64,000 nucleotides of DNA from G963665925 sp963665925 (GCA_963665925.1 OY762511.1:4774001-4838000), one strand, 5' to 3'. Counted from the stretch's first letter, positions 34,696 through 44,486 are shown. Made by a program: numbers and translations. Notes: generated from the sequence alone by a model not told the origin.

Positions 34696-35346
34696 CTATT
34701 CTTTTTCAATGTTTTTCAGGTCATCGTTATGACCGATTACAACAAGCACGTCACCCTCTTTGATCTGATCATCGGGACCAACTGCAATATTGATGTCAAT
34801 GCCGTGCTTGATGGCCATAACGTTGATGCCATAGCTTGAGCGCATGTTGATTTCCTTGAGTGACTTACCCAGCCATTCTGGCAGGGCCACAACCTCCATG
34901 ATGGAATAGTCCGGTGCCAGTTCAATATAGTCCAGAATATTGTCAGAAACCAGATTGTTGGCGATTCTGATGCCCATTTCACGTTCTGGGAACACGACGC
35001 GGTCAGCGCCGATTTTGTATAGCACCTTTCCATGAAGCTCGTTTTGAGCCTTGGCAACGACATACTTTACACCAAGTTCCTTGGCCATGAGCGTGACCAG
35101 GATTGATGACTGGATATCCGCACCGATTGAAATAATGGCAACATCAAAGTTTCTGATTCCAAGGGACTTGATTGTATTCTCGTCCGTTGCATCTGCCTGA
35201 ACGGCATAAGTCACCTTATCTGCGATATTCTGAATGGTCTCTTCGTTTCTGTCGACCACCATGACTTCATTGCCAAGCTCCATAAGTTTGAGTGCGACGC
35301 TTGACCCAAATCGACCGCATCCGATTGCAACAAATTGTTTTTTCAT
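34696..35346 (-). CDS. ktrA: potassium uptake regulatory protein KtrA/TrkA type
   Basis: A 216-residue cytoplasmic RCK protein. The N-terminal Rossmann fold carries AIGCGRFGSSVA and ends beta2 with VVDRNEE. The C-terminal RCK_C domain starts near residue 135. A single RCK unit of this length matches KtrA/KtrC of Bacillus rather than the double-unit TrkA. It gates the KtrB channel subunit encoded 23 bases upstream. CAGGAGTG precedes the ATG. Confidence 0.93.
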   Translation of the reverse strand: MKKQFVAIGCGRFGSSVALKLMELGNEVMVVDRNEETIQNIADKVTYAVQADATDENTIKSLGIRNFDVAIISIGADIQSSILVTLMAKELGVKYVVAKAQNELHGKVLYKIGADRVVFPEREMGIRIANNLVSDNILDYIELAPDYSIMEVVALPEWLGKSLKEINMRSSYGINVMAIKHGIDINIAVGPDDQIKEGDVLVVIGHNDDLKNIEKE

Positions 35347-35369
35347 TGTCCTTCACTCCTGTCAGTACT

Positions 35370-36746
35370 TTATCCAACCATTATACGGCCTTCAGGATAT
35401 CTGTATAGCTGTTTTTTAACTTGTCTGCGCGCAAGTGCCATTGCGATTGTCAGTGGCCCAAGACGCCCGAAAAACATTGTAATCGTAATGATAATCTTTC
35501 CTGCAATACTCAGCTTGGAGGTAATCCCCAGTGAAAGTCCAACGGTTCCAAATGCAGAAATAGCTTCAAAGAATATGTCCATAAAATCGAGTCCCGGTTC
35601 CGTGAAGCTCAGGAAGAGGGTTACTGTAATGACAATAAACAGACCGATGCCTAGAATCGCAAGGGCACGCATGACCGTTGCCGTCTGAAACCTTCTTTTG
35701 TTGAACTCAATATCTTCCTTACCCGTGATAACCGATATGATGAGCAGGATAACGAGCCCCATAGTCGTCGTCTTGACACCACCTGCGGTTGACCCCGGCG
35801 ATCCACCGATAAACATGTGGATGATTGTCAGGAACTTTGTAGGCACCGTCAGCTGATCCATAGGTAGGGTGTTAAAGCCCGCTGTTCTTGGCGTAACCGC
35901 ATGGAAGAGCGCCGCTAAAATCTTCTCTCCAAAGTTAAGTCCACCCAGGGTATTTGGATTGTTGAACTCAAAAATGAAAATCATCACAAAAGCAGATGCC
36001 ACTAGCATAGCAGAAACAACCAGAACGAATTTTGTATGCAGTGAAACCTTCTTGATTTTGCCCGTCGCTCTCTGGAAGAGATCAATAATGACTGTAAAAC
36101 CAATACCGCCAACTGTAATCAGCATGACAATGGTCAAGTTGATCAGAGGATTGCCTACAAAAGGTGTCAGGCTGCGCCCATGTCCCACGATATCAAAGCC
36201 TGCGTTACAGAATGCAGAGATTGAATGGAATATGCTATAGAAAACACCTGTGCTCCAACCATACTCCGGTATAAATTTAAAGCCTAGGAGGACTGCACCC
36301 AGACCCTCAATGATCAGTGTCGTATAAATTATGTATTTAGTCAGTCGAACAATACCCGATATTGTAAACTGGTTGAGGGCTTCCTGCATGATCAGACGGC
36401 TTCTCAGAGAAATACGCTTACCTACGAGAAAGGCCATGCTGGTTGCCATGGTCATGAAGCCAAGACCCCCAATCTGTATCAGGAGCAGTATGATGCTCTT
36501 TCCGAAAACTGTCCAATACGTACCCGTATCCACTACAACAAGGCCCGTTACGCAAACTGCGGATGTTGCAGTAAACAGGGCATTGATAAAACCAACCGAG
36601 GTCCCATCCTGCGTCGCAATTGGCAGATTCAGAAGAATTGCCCCAATAAGTATTACGGATGCGAATCCAAGTACGAGTACCTGTCCCGGATTCAGTTCTT
36701 TTTTGCGCATGTCATCCGCTGCTGAAAGTGCGCTCTTAAAATCCAT
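35370..36746 (-). CDS. ktrB: potassium transporter subunit KtrB/TrkH type
   Basis: A 458-residue K+ (Na+-coupled) translocating subunit with about eight TM helices and four pore loops. Selectivity-type segments are visible at ATSAVCVTGLVVVDTG, SAFCNAGFD, TPRTAGFNTLP and SAFGTVGLSLG. The conserved glycines of each filter are present. It pairs with the RCK protein just downstream. GAGGTGAAAGC precedes the ATG. Confidence 0.95.
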   Translation of the reverse strand: MDFKSALSAADDMRKKELNPGQVLVLGFASVILIGAILLNLPIATQDGTSVGFINALFTATSAVCVTGLVVVDTGTYWTVFGKSIILLLIQIGGLGFMTMATSMAFLVGKRISLRSRLIMQEALNQFTISGIVRLTKYIIYTTLIIEGLGAVLLGFKFIPEYGWSTGVFYSIFHSISAFCNAGFDIVGHGRSLTPFVGNPLINLTIVMLITVGGIGFTVIIDLFQRATGKIKKVSLHTKFVLVVSAMLVASAFVMIFIFEFNNPNTLGGLNFGEKILAALFHAVTPRTAGFNTLPMDQLTVPTKFLTIIHMFIGGSPGSTAGGVKTTTMGLVILLIISVITGKEDIEFNKRRFQTATVMRALAILGIGLFIVITVTLFLSFTEPGLDFMDIFFEAISAFGTVGLSLGITSKLSIAGKIIITITMFFGRLGPLTIAMALARRQVKKQLYRYPEGRIMVG

Positions 36747-36799
36747 GCTTTCACCTCAAACCACTCATAAATTCAAATCCTTGGAATTTCCATTGTACT

Positions 36800-36808
36800 A
36801 TTATACCA
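36800..36808 (-). promoter_or_regulatory. extended -10 promoter of ktrBA
   Basis: On the minus strand TGGTATAAT combines TGn with a perfect TATAAT about 55 bases before the ktrB start. The -35 is weak. Confidence 0.55.
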
Positions 36809-36856
36809 CAACACAGTTCTGAAAGATTAATAAAGAATGTGCTTTGTAAAGTACAA

Positions 36857-36886
36857 AAGGAGCCTCATCCCCATGAATGGCTCCTT
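36857..36886 (-). terminator. terminator after the response regulator gene
   Basis: The stem AAGGAGCC/GGCTCCTT is followed on the minus strand by TTTTG, 15 bases after the stop codon. Confidence 0.7.
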
Positions 36887-36900
36887 AACAATTCCAACAC

Positions 36901-37650
36901 TTATCTGTCCAGCTTAAACAGAAGCACGCATCTGTCCTTTAATGCGTCCACCGTAACATCATACAGAACATAGCCTCTGGTTTCAAGTGCATTTTCAATA
37001 AGCGATCCGATCTCACCTGAGCGGTCCGTGAAAAACACACTTCTGTTGTATTCGACAAGCTTCTGATTTTCCTGACGCTGCATCAGGGCTTCCTCATACC
37101 GGGTCAGCGTCCCCATAACGACCAGTTCAAGGCTGTCTTCAGCCGCTGTAAAGCGAACATCAATCGGCCCTTTTCCTGTTTCCTTCTTTAAATAAGATGT
37201 CAGCACGGACTTTAGGGTATTCAGCTTCTCCGGTGCCACCACCTGATAGCCAAACTCATTGTCAATTGCCGTAATGGTGGAAACCGCCTTACGGATGACC
37301 TTGATCAGCTCCTTAACGTCTACAGGCTTTAGAACATAGTCCAGTATCCCAATTTTGACGGTTTCAAGAATGGTGTCCTTGTCTGAAAGTGCCGTAAGTA
37401 CAATAATGGGTACCGTCTTGTTGATTTCCCTGATTTTTTCTGCCAGCTCAATTCCCGACATTTTGGGCATGCGCAAATCCGTAATGACCAGGTCTGGATT
37501 TACCGTTTCAAACTTCTCGAGTCCCTGCTCGCCATTCTCTGCAAGGTACAAGCGGCCCACGCGTCTGCTCAGATAATCTGACAGCTCTTCCCGATGCACC
37601 AGATCATCTTCTACATATAGAATCTTTAACTTTCGAATTAACTGTTCCAT
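36901..37650 (-). CDS. response regulator with MpsC-like (DUF2294-like) output domain
   Basis: A 249-residue protein. Residues 8-125 are a receiver domain with the acidic pair in VEDD, the phosphoacceptor Asp in DLVITDLRMPKMSG, TAL as the Thr/Ser switch and Lys in VLKPVD. There is no helix-turn-helix. The C-terminal 110 residues (LTSYLKKETGKGPIDVRF, LELVVMGTLTRYEEALM, VEYNRSVFF, VLYDVTVD and a final VLLFKL) resemble the DUF2294/MpsC family, a standalone domain linked elsewhere to inorganic carbon or membrane potential systems. That assignment is by eye. It overlaps the kinase gene by 13 bases. Confidence 0.82.
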   Translation of the reverse strand: MEQLIRKLKILYVEDDLVHREELSDYLSRRVGRLYLAENGEQGLEKFETVNPDLVITDLRMPKMSGIELAEKIREINKTVPIIVLTALSDKDTILETVKIGILDYVLKPVDVKELIKVIRKAVSTITAIDNEFGYQVVAPEKLNTLKSVLTSYLKKETGKGPIDVRFTAAEDSLELVVMGTLTRYEEALMQRQENQKLVEYNRSVFFTDRSGEIGSLIENALETRGYVLYDVTVDALKDRCVLLFKLDR

Positions 37651-39884
37651 GTGTCATCCCCCTGATTATACTTTGGAAGTTCAATCGTAAAGCTCAATCC
37701 ATTATCTATTCTTCTTGCCTGAATTCTACCTGCAAATTTCGATTCAATTATCATCTTGCTCATATACAGGCCAATGCCGGTACCGCCGTTTTCAGCCTTT
37801 GTTGTGAAATAGGGCTCGAAGAGCTTGGGCAGCACATCATCCTCTATACCGCCTGCATTATCCTTGACCGTCACGACGACAAAGGCTTCTGTCTCATCAA
37901 TATCTACATGAATAAGCTTTTCGCCCGATATGTCTGAAAAAGCATCCATGGCATTGCTGATCAGATTCAGAAGCACCTGGGACAGCTGATTTGGATACCC
38001 GTAAACAAGGTCATCTTCAGTCTCTCTGGAAACATGAAGCTGCACGCTTTCAATCCGCAACCTGTCGTGGACCATCTCTTCAACTTGACGCATGCTCTCC
38101 TGAACTGCAAAAGACTTACGTTGCCCCTTAGGACTGAAGAAATATCTGAACTCGTCTATGATCTCCGACATGCGCTGAATAATCCCACGGGATTTTTGCA
38201 TCTGGCGGTTGAAATATTCCGCGTCCAAGGTATCTGTTTCATAGGCGTCTTCCAAATTCGATAGCATGAGGTTCAAGCTGCTCAGAGGCTGTCTCCACTG
38301 ATGTGCAATGTTGGCAACCATTTCACCAACTGCGGCCATTCTATTCTTGTAAATGGCCATGGCGCGGTGACGCTCAAGCTCTTCCTTCTGAGTCAGTCTC
38401 TCAGTGATGTCACGGGCAATCAGCATGACATATTTCTTCCCTTGGAAGGAAAATAGGTTTCCGTTGATTTCAACCGGGAACATCTGCATATCATTTTTTA
38501 GAAGCGCGGTTTCAAACTGAACATTCGCACTGGACTCCATATCTGAAATGATAGCTTCAAGAAAGGGTGCCTTTGTTCTGTGGTCAATGGACAGGAAAGG
38601 CGTTGAGGTAAGTGCCTCTCTGTCCCTTCCCAGCATTTCACAGGCCCGGTCGTTAATATCGGTAATAATCCACTCGCCGCGCTCAGACCTTTCAAGTACA
38701 AAGGTCAAGTCAACCCCTGCGTTGAAGAGGGTTCTAAAGCGTCGTCGACTTTGCTTTAGCTCCACTTCAAGCTTCTTTCTCTGCTCGATGTCAAGCTCGA
38801 GCTCCTTATTGAGCTTATTGAGCTTCTCAACATAATTATGTTCAATTTCAAGCTGCTCAAGATTGCGCTTCAAATTGAAATAGTATACGGAAATGATGAT
38901 AAAGACGACTGGGATGGCCCCAATCATGACCATACTCGTGTAGAGGTGCCTGTTCACAATATCCACAAGCTCACGGTAGTCCATTGAAACATTGACAATC
39001 CAGAAGTCATCGCCGATGCGTGCCGGCGCATAGCCATTGAACTTTTTGACACGCCTTTTGATTTTATCATGGGACCAGACAGAGTGATAGACACCAACAC
39101 CGGACTCCCCTTTTTTCTGGTGTTCAACAATTTCCTCAAGTTCAGACCAATCGTAATCTGGATAAGCCTGCTTACGAACCTCGATGACATTTTGACCGAT
39201 ATCTCCCTTGCTTGGATGCATGATCAGGATGCCGTTGGAATCTTTTAGGGATGCGTACCCCTTGTCACCAGCCCGGATTTCGCGCACATACTCTTCATAC
39301 AGCTGATCAAGGGATATGACAAATCGAATAATGCCCAGACGCTGCCCCTGAATATCCACGGGTTCCAATATATCCAAATAGAGCTTTCCGTCGCGTCCTT
39401 CCTCAACCTTTCCGATGTAGGTTTTTTCAAGACTCTCTGGAATAGGCGCATCGTGCAGCTCTTCTCTGCTGACATTGACCTTGCTTGTATCTGTATAGAC
39501 TGACAGGGACTCCCCGACTGGACTCAACCATTCAATAATGAAGACCTCGCCCTGCTGCACTTCAAGATAATTTTGAAGGAGGGGTTTGACAATGCGCTGA
39601 TTGTAATCCTCAGGACCATCCTGACTGATTTGGTCTGTAATAAGTCTGTTGAGGGTCTTGGCATCTTCAGCCTTGTTGTCAACGAACTCACTCAGTATTC
39701 TAGCAACAGATTCAGCAATGGTCAGAAGCTGATTCTGTTCTCTCACAATAAGACTGTCCCTGAAATCTATGTAGTTTTTAACAGAAGATGCTATTACAAC
39801 GGCAAGCAGAACCATGCCTAGAATTGCAAATCGCATATATCCGGATTTCATCCGCATTTTGTACTTGAAAATCTTCTGATTCAT
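37638..39884 (-). CDS. Cache/PAS sensor histidine kinase
   Basis: A 748-residue membrane kinase. TM1 is at about 20-38, a periplasmic double Cache domain at about 45-320 (with GYASLKDSNGILIMHPSKG), TM2 at about 325-350, a coiled coil to about 400, a PAS domain at about 400-510, HisKA with the phospho-His near residue 527 in NIAHQWRQPLSSL, and HATPase_c with NLISNAMDAF and GTGIGLYMSK. It phosphorylates the overlapping response regulator. The ATG at 39884 has GGAGG before it; a longer in-frame start lacks one. It lies downstream of the tct genes, past a terminator, so a link to citrate is possible but not shown. Confidence 0.9.
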   Translation of the reverse strand: MNQKIFKYKMRMKSGYMRFAILGMVLLAVVIASSVKNYIDFRDSLIVREQNQLLTIAESVARILSEFVDNKAEDAKTLNRLITDQISQDGPEDYNQRIVKPLLQNYLEVQQGEVFIIEWLSPVGESLSVYTDTSKVNVSREELHDAPIPESLEKTYIGKVEEGRDGKLYLDILEPVDIQGQRLGIIRFVISLDQLYEEYVREIRAGDKGYASLKDSNGILIMHPSKGDIGQNVIEVRKQAYPDYDWSELEEIVEHQKKGESGVGVYHSVWSHDKIKRRVKKFNGYAPARIGDDFWIVNVSMDYRELVDIVNRHLYTSMVMIGAIPVVFIIISVYYFNLKRNLEQLEIEHNYVEKLNKLNKELELDIEQRKKLEVELKQSRRRFRTLFNAGVDLTFVLERSERGEWIITDINDRACEMLGRDREALTSTPFLSIDHRTKAPFLEAIISDMESSANVQFETALLKNDMQMFPVEINGNLFSFQGKKYVMLIARDITERLTQKEELERHRAMAIYKNRMAAVGEMVANIAHQWRQPLSSLNLMLSNLEDAYETDTLDAEYFNRQMQKSRGIIQRMSEIIDEFRYFFSPKGQRKSFAVQESMRQVEEMVHDRLRIESVQLHVSRETEDDLVYGYPNQLSQVLLNLISNAMDAFSDISGEKLIHVDIDETEAFVVVTVKDNAGGIEDDVLPKLFEPYFTTKAENGGTGIGLYMSKMIIESKFAGRIQARRIDNGLSFTIELPKYNQGDDTWNS

Positions 39885-39915
39885 GACTGCCTCCTGCAAA
39901 CTTCTGAACGGCCCA

Positions 39916-39941
39916 AAACCGCTTAATAAATTAAGCGGTTT
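39916..39941 (-). terminator. terminator of the cit-tct transcript
   Basis: The stem AAACCGCTTAA/TTAAGCGGTTT with a 4-base loop lies 90 bases after the tctA stop. The minus-strand tail is TTTTGGG. Confidence 0.7.
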
Positions 39942-40030
39942 GAACATAAAGGGAATGTAGGGCCCAAATGTTGACCATACATATGTCTTATTGAATTATA
40001 CTACGAAAACCGTGTGATGCATCAAGTTAA

Positions 40031-41548
40031 TTATGCTTCCTTTTTAAGCGCCACTGCTGGCTCACTTTTTTTCGCCATAGCCGACTTGACCATAGGGAAC
40101 AGGATTGATCCAAGAGTCAGTGCAATCAGTGACAGTGCCAGACCTGACCCAACGAAAATACCAAGACTGCCGTCTGAAAGACGAATTGCCTGACGGAAGG
40201 ACTGCTCCATAGTGCCGCCGACGATACAAGCTAGGATCATTGGTGCTGTAGGAATATCAACAATCTTCATCAGATAGCCAATCAGGCCGAACAGAACAAG
40301 CAGATAGAACTCCACCGGGCTGTTTGAGATTGCGTATGCACCTACAAATGACAGTCCTAGAACGATTGGATAAAGGATTTTTGCTGGAATTGCAAGAACA
40401 CGTACCAGAATACCAGCCAGCGGGATGTTAACAACCGCAAGGATCAGGTTACCGATGAACATACTTGCAATCAGTCCCCATGCGATATCAGGGTGCTGTG
40501 TAAATAGAAGCGGACCAGGCTGGATACCCAGCATCAGAAGTGCACCCATCATAACAGCCGTTGTACCTGAACCTGGGATACCCAGTGTAAGCATTGGAAT
40601 CAGGGCGCCTACCGAAGCCGCATTGTTTGCTGACTCAGGTGCTGCAAGACCCTCGATTGCGCCTTCACCAAACTCTTCAGGATGCTTGGACATTTGCTTT
40701 TCATTGTTGTATGACATCAGTGACGCCATTGTACCGCCAGCACCAGGAAGTGCTCCGATGATAAAGCCAAGTGGTGCACTTCTCAGGATTGGCCACTTAG
40801 AGCGTTTCCAGTCATCCTTGGAAATCCAGATACGTCCAAACTCAGTTTGGGCTTTTTTCTGACCTGACAGAAGTGCCTTGAAGCTTTTGAAAACTTCACC
40901 CAGTGCATAGATTCCGATAATGACGATCAGGAAGTCGATTCCTGTCTGAAGCTCTAGTACGCCAAATGTAAAACGCTTTACACCTGACATTGCATCTATA
41001 CCCACTGTCGCAATCATAAGACCAAATACCATGGAAATGAAACCCTTTAGCATTTTACCCTTTGACATAGATGCCGTCATTGAAAGCGCAGTAACCATGA
41101 GTAGGAAGTACTCTGCAGGACCAAACTTCAACGCGAAACGTGAAACCGGTGTTGCAAGTACAACCATAAATATTGCTGCAATAAGGCCACCAATGAAAGA
41201 GGCAATTGCCGAAATAGCCAGAGCTGCTTCTGCACGACCCTTTTGAGCCATTGGGTACCCGTCAAATGTTGCTGCAAGTGCAGCACCATCACCAGGTGTA
41301 TTGATTAGAATTGAACTTCTTGAACCACCAAACATGGCACCGTAATAAATACCTGTCATAGTTATAAGTGCGGCTGTCGGTCCCATTGTAAATGTGATTG
41401 GCAGAAGTACTGCAACCCCTGTCGCTGGTCCAAGACCAGGTAGCATACCTACGATTGTACCCAGGATACCGCCAAGTGTAACCAGAAGCAGGTGATAGGG
41501 CTGAAGTGCGATACCAAAACCATGTATCAGATTTGATAAGATTTCCAT
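40031..41548 (-). CDS. tctA: tripartite tricarboxylate transporter, large membrane subunit
   Basis: A 505-residue permease with about 12 TM helices. Both TctA signature loops are present: GMLPGLGPATGVAVLLPITF near residue 34 and GALPGAGGTMASLMSYN near residue 262. With TctB and the binding protein TctC it imports tricarboxylates using an ion gradient. Its place after citrate lyase genes makes citrate the likely substrate (inference). It follows tctB by 13 bases. GGGGAG precedes the ATG. Confidence 0.95.
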   Translation of the reverse strand: MEILSNLIHGFGIALQPYHLLLVTLGGILGTIVGMLPGLGPATGVAVLLPITFTMGPTAALITMTGIYYGAMFGGSRSSILINTPGDGAALAATFDGYPMAQKGRAEAALAISAIASFIGGLIAAIFMVVLATPVSRFALKFGPAEYFLLMVTALSMTASMSKGKMLKGFISMVFGLMIATVGIDAMSGVKRFTFGVLELQTGIDFLIVIIGIYALGEVFKSFKALLSGQKKAQTEFGRIWISKDDWKRSKWPILRSAPLGFIIGALPGAGGTMASLMSYNNEKQMSKHPEEFGEGAIEGLAAPESANNAASVGALIPMLTLGIPGSGTTAVMMGALLMLGIQPGPLLFTQHPDIAWGLIASMFIGNLILAVVNIPLAGILVRVLAIPAKILYPIVLGLSFVGAYAISNSPVEFYLLVLFGLIGYLMKIVDIPTAPMILACIVGGTMEQSFRQAIRLSDGSLGIFVGSGLALSLIALTLGSILFPMVKSAMAKKSEPAVALKKEA

Positions 41549-41561
41549 TGCTTACTCCCCT

Positions 41562-42062
41562 CTAAAATCCTACAAACGGCATCTTCGGTAGTGGAATACC
41601 TAGTGCACGTGTAAATATCAAGTAGATTCCAACGCTGAATACTACAGCAACAATAGCATTTTGAACATTTTTCTTCTTATTTGTCAGCGAAAGCATAGCC
41701 ATCATGAAAAGGTATGTCGAAATGACAAATCCAGCATGTTCAAATAGAAGTGCGTAAATTACGCCACTTACACATGTATACGCAATCATTCCGCTGATTT
41801 TTTTGTCGGTCTCGTCCATGTCCTTCAAACGCTTGAGGGATTCGATGCTCTTTTTGATGTCGCTTCTTAGAACCTGAATCACACCAAATACTACGAGCAT
41901 AATGCCCAAGCCTAAAGGGAAATATAGTGGCGCCATAGGGTCGCCCAATGAACTACGCTTCATCGTAAGTGTCATGATCAGGTAAACGAGACCAAAAGCA
42001 GCAACGACAAAGCCCGTCAGAGCATTGTAATCCGGCTTAAAGGTTTGCTTTTTCGTCGTCAA
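41562..42062 (-). CDS. tctB: tripartite tricarboxylate transporter, small membrane subunit
   Basis: A 166-residue protein with four hydrophobic segments (about 15-32, 45-62, 88-122 split in two, 135-155), the TctB pattern. The cytoplasmic loop is basic. The start is TTG at 42062, 6 bases after AAGGAGG; no better ATG is nearby. It lies between tctC and tctA. Confidence 0.9.
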   Translation of the reverse strand: MTTKKQTFKPDYNALTGFVVAAFGLVYLIMTLTMKRSSLGDPMAPLYFPLGLGIMLVVFGVIQVLRSDIKKSIESLKRLKDMDETDKKISGMIAYTCVSGVIYALLFEHAGFVISTYLFMMAMLSLTNKKKNVQNAIVAVVFSVGIYLIFTRALGIPLPKMPFVGF

Positions 42063-42133
42063 GGTAATCCTCCTTAGTTTAAAACAAAATTCGAAAGAAA
42101 ATCGCCCTGTAAACAGGGCGATTAACCCTTTTA

Positions 42134-43159
42134 TTAGTTAGCTAGCATACCGATATCTTCAAGAATTGTCTTGTATTCTTCGTTTGTTTTTTCTAGGAAA
42201 GCTTCGAAATCAGCCGCATTCAGGTACGTGTTGTCCCAGCCGTTTTTAGCACAAGCTTCAGCCCACTCTGGTGTTTGAACCATTTCGCCAAGCTTTGTTT
42301 CCCAGTAAGTAACAGCTTCTTCTGACATGTTTGGAGGTCCAAAGATACCTCTCCAGTTAACGAATGTTGCATCGATACCAGACTCACTTACTGTAGGAAT
42401 TTCAGCCATAACGCCTTCGCCTACACGCTTGTCAGCTGTATGCGCAAGAACACGCAGGTCGCCAGACTCGATTAGACCTTCAACATCGCCTAGACCTGTA
42501 GATAGAAGGTCAACGTGACCACCAAGGATTTGAGCTGTAGCGCCGCCGTCCTGGAATGATACGTAGTCGATGTCTTTTAGATCAGTAATGCCTGCTGCCT
42601 TAGCAATCAGAAGGAACTGGATGTGGTCCATTGAACCAACAGATGAGTTTCCGCCGATTTTAACACTCTTTGGATCAGCCTTCAGAGCGTCGATAATTTG
42701 ACCAATGTTCTCATACTCAGAGTCTTTTGCAACTACGAATGCACCGTAGTCAGCAATCAGTCTTGAAAGTGGTGTCGTATCCTTGTAACTGTACTCAGAT
42801 GAACCATTTAGGTTGATCAGCAGTAGTGGTGGAGAATACACAGCTACTGTGTCATCTTTGCCGTCCTTAGTTTGCAGGTATGACAGCGCAACGCCGCCAC
42901 CGCCGCCTGGCTTGTTTGTAACAGGCATTGGAACTTCAACAAGGCCAGCGTCTTGAAGTACTTTTGCAGTTGTTCTGATTGTCAGGTCCCAACCACCGCC
43001 TGCGCCACCTGGTGCGATAAAGTCAACATTGCCTTTTGGATAAGCATCAGAACCAGAATCTGCGCTTTCGCCTGCTCCGCCTGAACCAGCAGCGCAACCT
43101 GTCATCAGTGCAGCAACTGTCATAAGAACTAGAGCTTTTTTCATCCACTTTTTAATCAT
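42134..43159 (-). CDS. tctC: tripartite tricarboxylate transporter substrate-binding lipoprotein
   Basis: A 341-residue extracytoplasmic binding lipoprotein of the Bug/TctC family. The signal peptide ends at lipobox LMTGCAAG with Cys near residue 22. Family features include the PGGAGGGWDLTIR loop, TNKPGGGGGVAL, GGNSSVGSMDHIQ and IPTVSESGIDATFVNWRGIFGP. It delivers the tricarboxylate to TctAB. GGGGGAG precedes the ATG. Confidence 0.95.
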   Translation of the reverse strand: MIKKWMKKALVLMTVAALMTGCAAGSGGAGESADSGSDAYPKGNVDFIAPGGAGGGWDLTIRTTAKVLQDAGLVEVPMPVTNKPGGGGGVALSYLQTKDGKDDTVAVYSPPLLLINLNGSSEYSYKDTTPLSRLIADYGAFVVAKDSEYENIGQIIDALKADPKSVKIGGNSSVGSMDHIQFLLIAKAAGITDLKDIDYVSFQDGGATAQILGGHVDLLSTGLGDVEGLIESGDLRVLAHTADKRVGEGVMAEIPTVSESGIDATFVNWRGIFGPPNMSEEAVTYWETKLGEMVQTPEWAEACAKNGWDNTYLNAADFEAFLEKTNEEYKTILEDIGMLAN

Positions 43160-43220
43160 TCTTACTCCCCCTTGGTAGTAGTTTCTTCGCCTTGCTATTA
43201 TTTCAAAGCAAAGTATTATT

Positions 43221-43238
43221 AAAATCCTTTCGGATTTT
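43221..43238 (-). terminator. small hairpin between the gntR gene and tctC
   Basis: The stem AAAATCC/GGATTTT closes a GAAA tetraloop on the minus strand and is followed by AATAATAC. It may partly terminate the upstream transcript or protect the tctCBA message. Confidence 0.45.
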
Positions 43239-43282
43239 TACACAATGGAATGCAGTTTGTACATCATACTTCTTGAGTATTT

Positions 43283-43963
43283 CTAGTCAAAGAGCTCCAT
43301 GAGTATTGTTTCCAGCGACTTGTCCAAATGCACATCGTTCAGCTCAATTGCCTTTTCAATGTCCTTGTCTTTAATCGCGGCGACAATACCTTTATGCTCA
43401 AGTGCGACTTCTTCACGGCGTCTTTCCTTAGATGCCGATATGCGTCTGAACCTGAATACGTATTCCTTGATCTGGCCCAGCACCGCTGATACACGCGGCA
43501 TGCTTGATACCCGAAGGAGGATCTCGTTAAAGCTCTCGTAATGGTCCATGACAACAGATAGGTCTTCCGCCTTGATATCCTTATTGGCAATCTCAATGTA
43601 GCGGTTGAGTTTTTCAATATCTTCCTGCTCGATCCTTTCAATGACCTGCTCGAGTACAAGTGCTTCGAGCGATTTTCTAATCTTATAGACTTCGATGACA
43701 TCGTCTCTTGAAACACCCGATACGATGACACCCGTTCTTGGGATATACTCCACATGTCCCTCAGTTTCAAGACGCCTCAGCGCTTCACGCACTGGGGTGC
43801 GACTGACTCTGAATGCATCCGCAAAGGTCTTCTCAACAATACGTTCGCCTACCGCCAGCTTTCCATCGATAATGGACTGCTTAATGGCTTTATAGATTGT
43901 TTCCCGAATGGTCTGATTTCCTGAAAAATCAAGATTTCCAACAATTTGCTCAGGATTTTTCAT
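43283..43963 (-). CDS. GntR family regulator, FCD subfamily
   Basis: A 226-residue regulator. The winged helix is at about 15-80, with FRVSRTPVREALRRLETEGHVEYIPRTGVIV. The all-helical FCD effector domain fills the rest; its acidic/His metal ligands include H in VMDHYESF and a late HLDKSLE. FCD regulators often bind carboxylates, so citrate or a derivative may be the effector (inference). It overlaps the end of citX and precedes tctC. The ATG at 43963 lies 9 bases after GGAGG; one two codons earlier is too close. Confidence 0.9.
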   Translation of the reverse strand: MKNPEQIVGNLDFSGNQTIRETIYKAIKQSIIDGKLAVGERIVEKTFADAFRVSRTPVREALRRLETEGHVEYIPRTGVIVSGVSRDDVIEVYKIRKSLEALVLEQVIERIEQEDIEKLNRYIEIANKDIKAEDLSVVMDHYESFNEILLRVSSMPRVSAVLGQIKEYVFRFRRISASKERRREEVALEHKGIVAAIKDKDIEKAIELNDVHLDKSLETILMELFD

Positions 43964-44486
43964 AATCATCTTCCTCCAAATACCTGGTCACCATATTGTT
44001 AATGGCTCTGCTCAGTGCTATCAAGTCATGTCGCCTGCTTCTGGCACATGCATGAGCAGGTTCTTCGCAAACAAGACATTTTCTCTGCGATTTCCCCATT
44101 CCATCTCTATGCAGGGTCTTTCCACTGGTGTCAAGGACATCCAAGTCAAAGAGTCTGCCCAGAAGATGGTTTTCCTCGATCTCCATGGTCCAAGCCTTGA
44201 GCTTAGGAGATGGCGTGTCAACAATCCAACATGCATGCGGTCCATCGTCAGTTGCACTGGATTCATACTTTAGAACATTCACACGCCTGGAGGAGAATAA
44301 TTTATCAACGGCACGGATTCCTGCTTCATACGCTACAAGAGCGTCAGGAGTCGTCTTGTTCTGACCGGGGATGTTAAGTGTCAGAGCAAGCAGCGTTCCC
44401 TGATATATTTCAAGCAGTTGCCGATGTTTGATCTCACGTTCTTCACGCGCTTTAAGAATTCGTATCACCTGATCGTTCAACACCAT
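43950..44486 (-). CDS. citX: apo-citrate lyase phosphoribosyl-dephospho-CoA transferase
   Basis: A 178-residue CitX. The family motif GRLFDLDV appears in NHLLGRLFDLDVLD at about 108-121, followed by KCLVCEEPAHACARSRRH, the conserved Cys-rich segment. It attaches the prosthetic group to CitD. The gene overlaps the end of citF by 35 bases and the start of the gntR gene by 14, a tightly coupled arrangement. The ribosome binding site inside citF is weak. Confidence 0.93.
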   Translation of the reverse strand: MVLNDQVIRILKAREEREIKHRQLLEIYQGTLLALTLNIPGQNKTTPDALVAYEAGIRAVDKLFSSRRVNVLKYESSATDDGPHACWIVDTPSPKLKAWTMEIEENHLLGRLFDLDVLDTSGKTLHRDGMGKSQRKCLVCEEPAHACARSRRHDLIALSRAINNMVTRYLEEDDYEKS

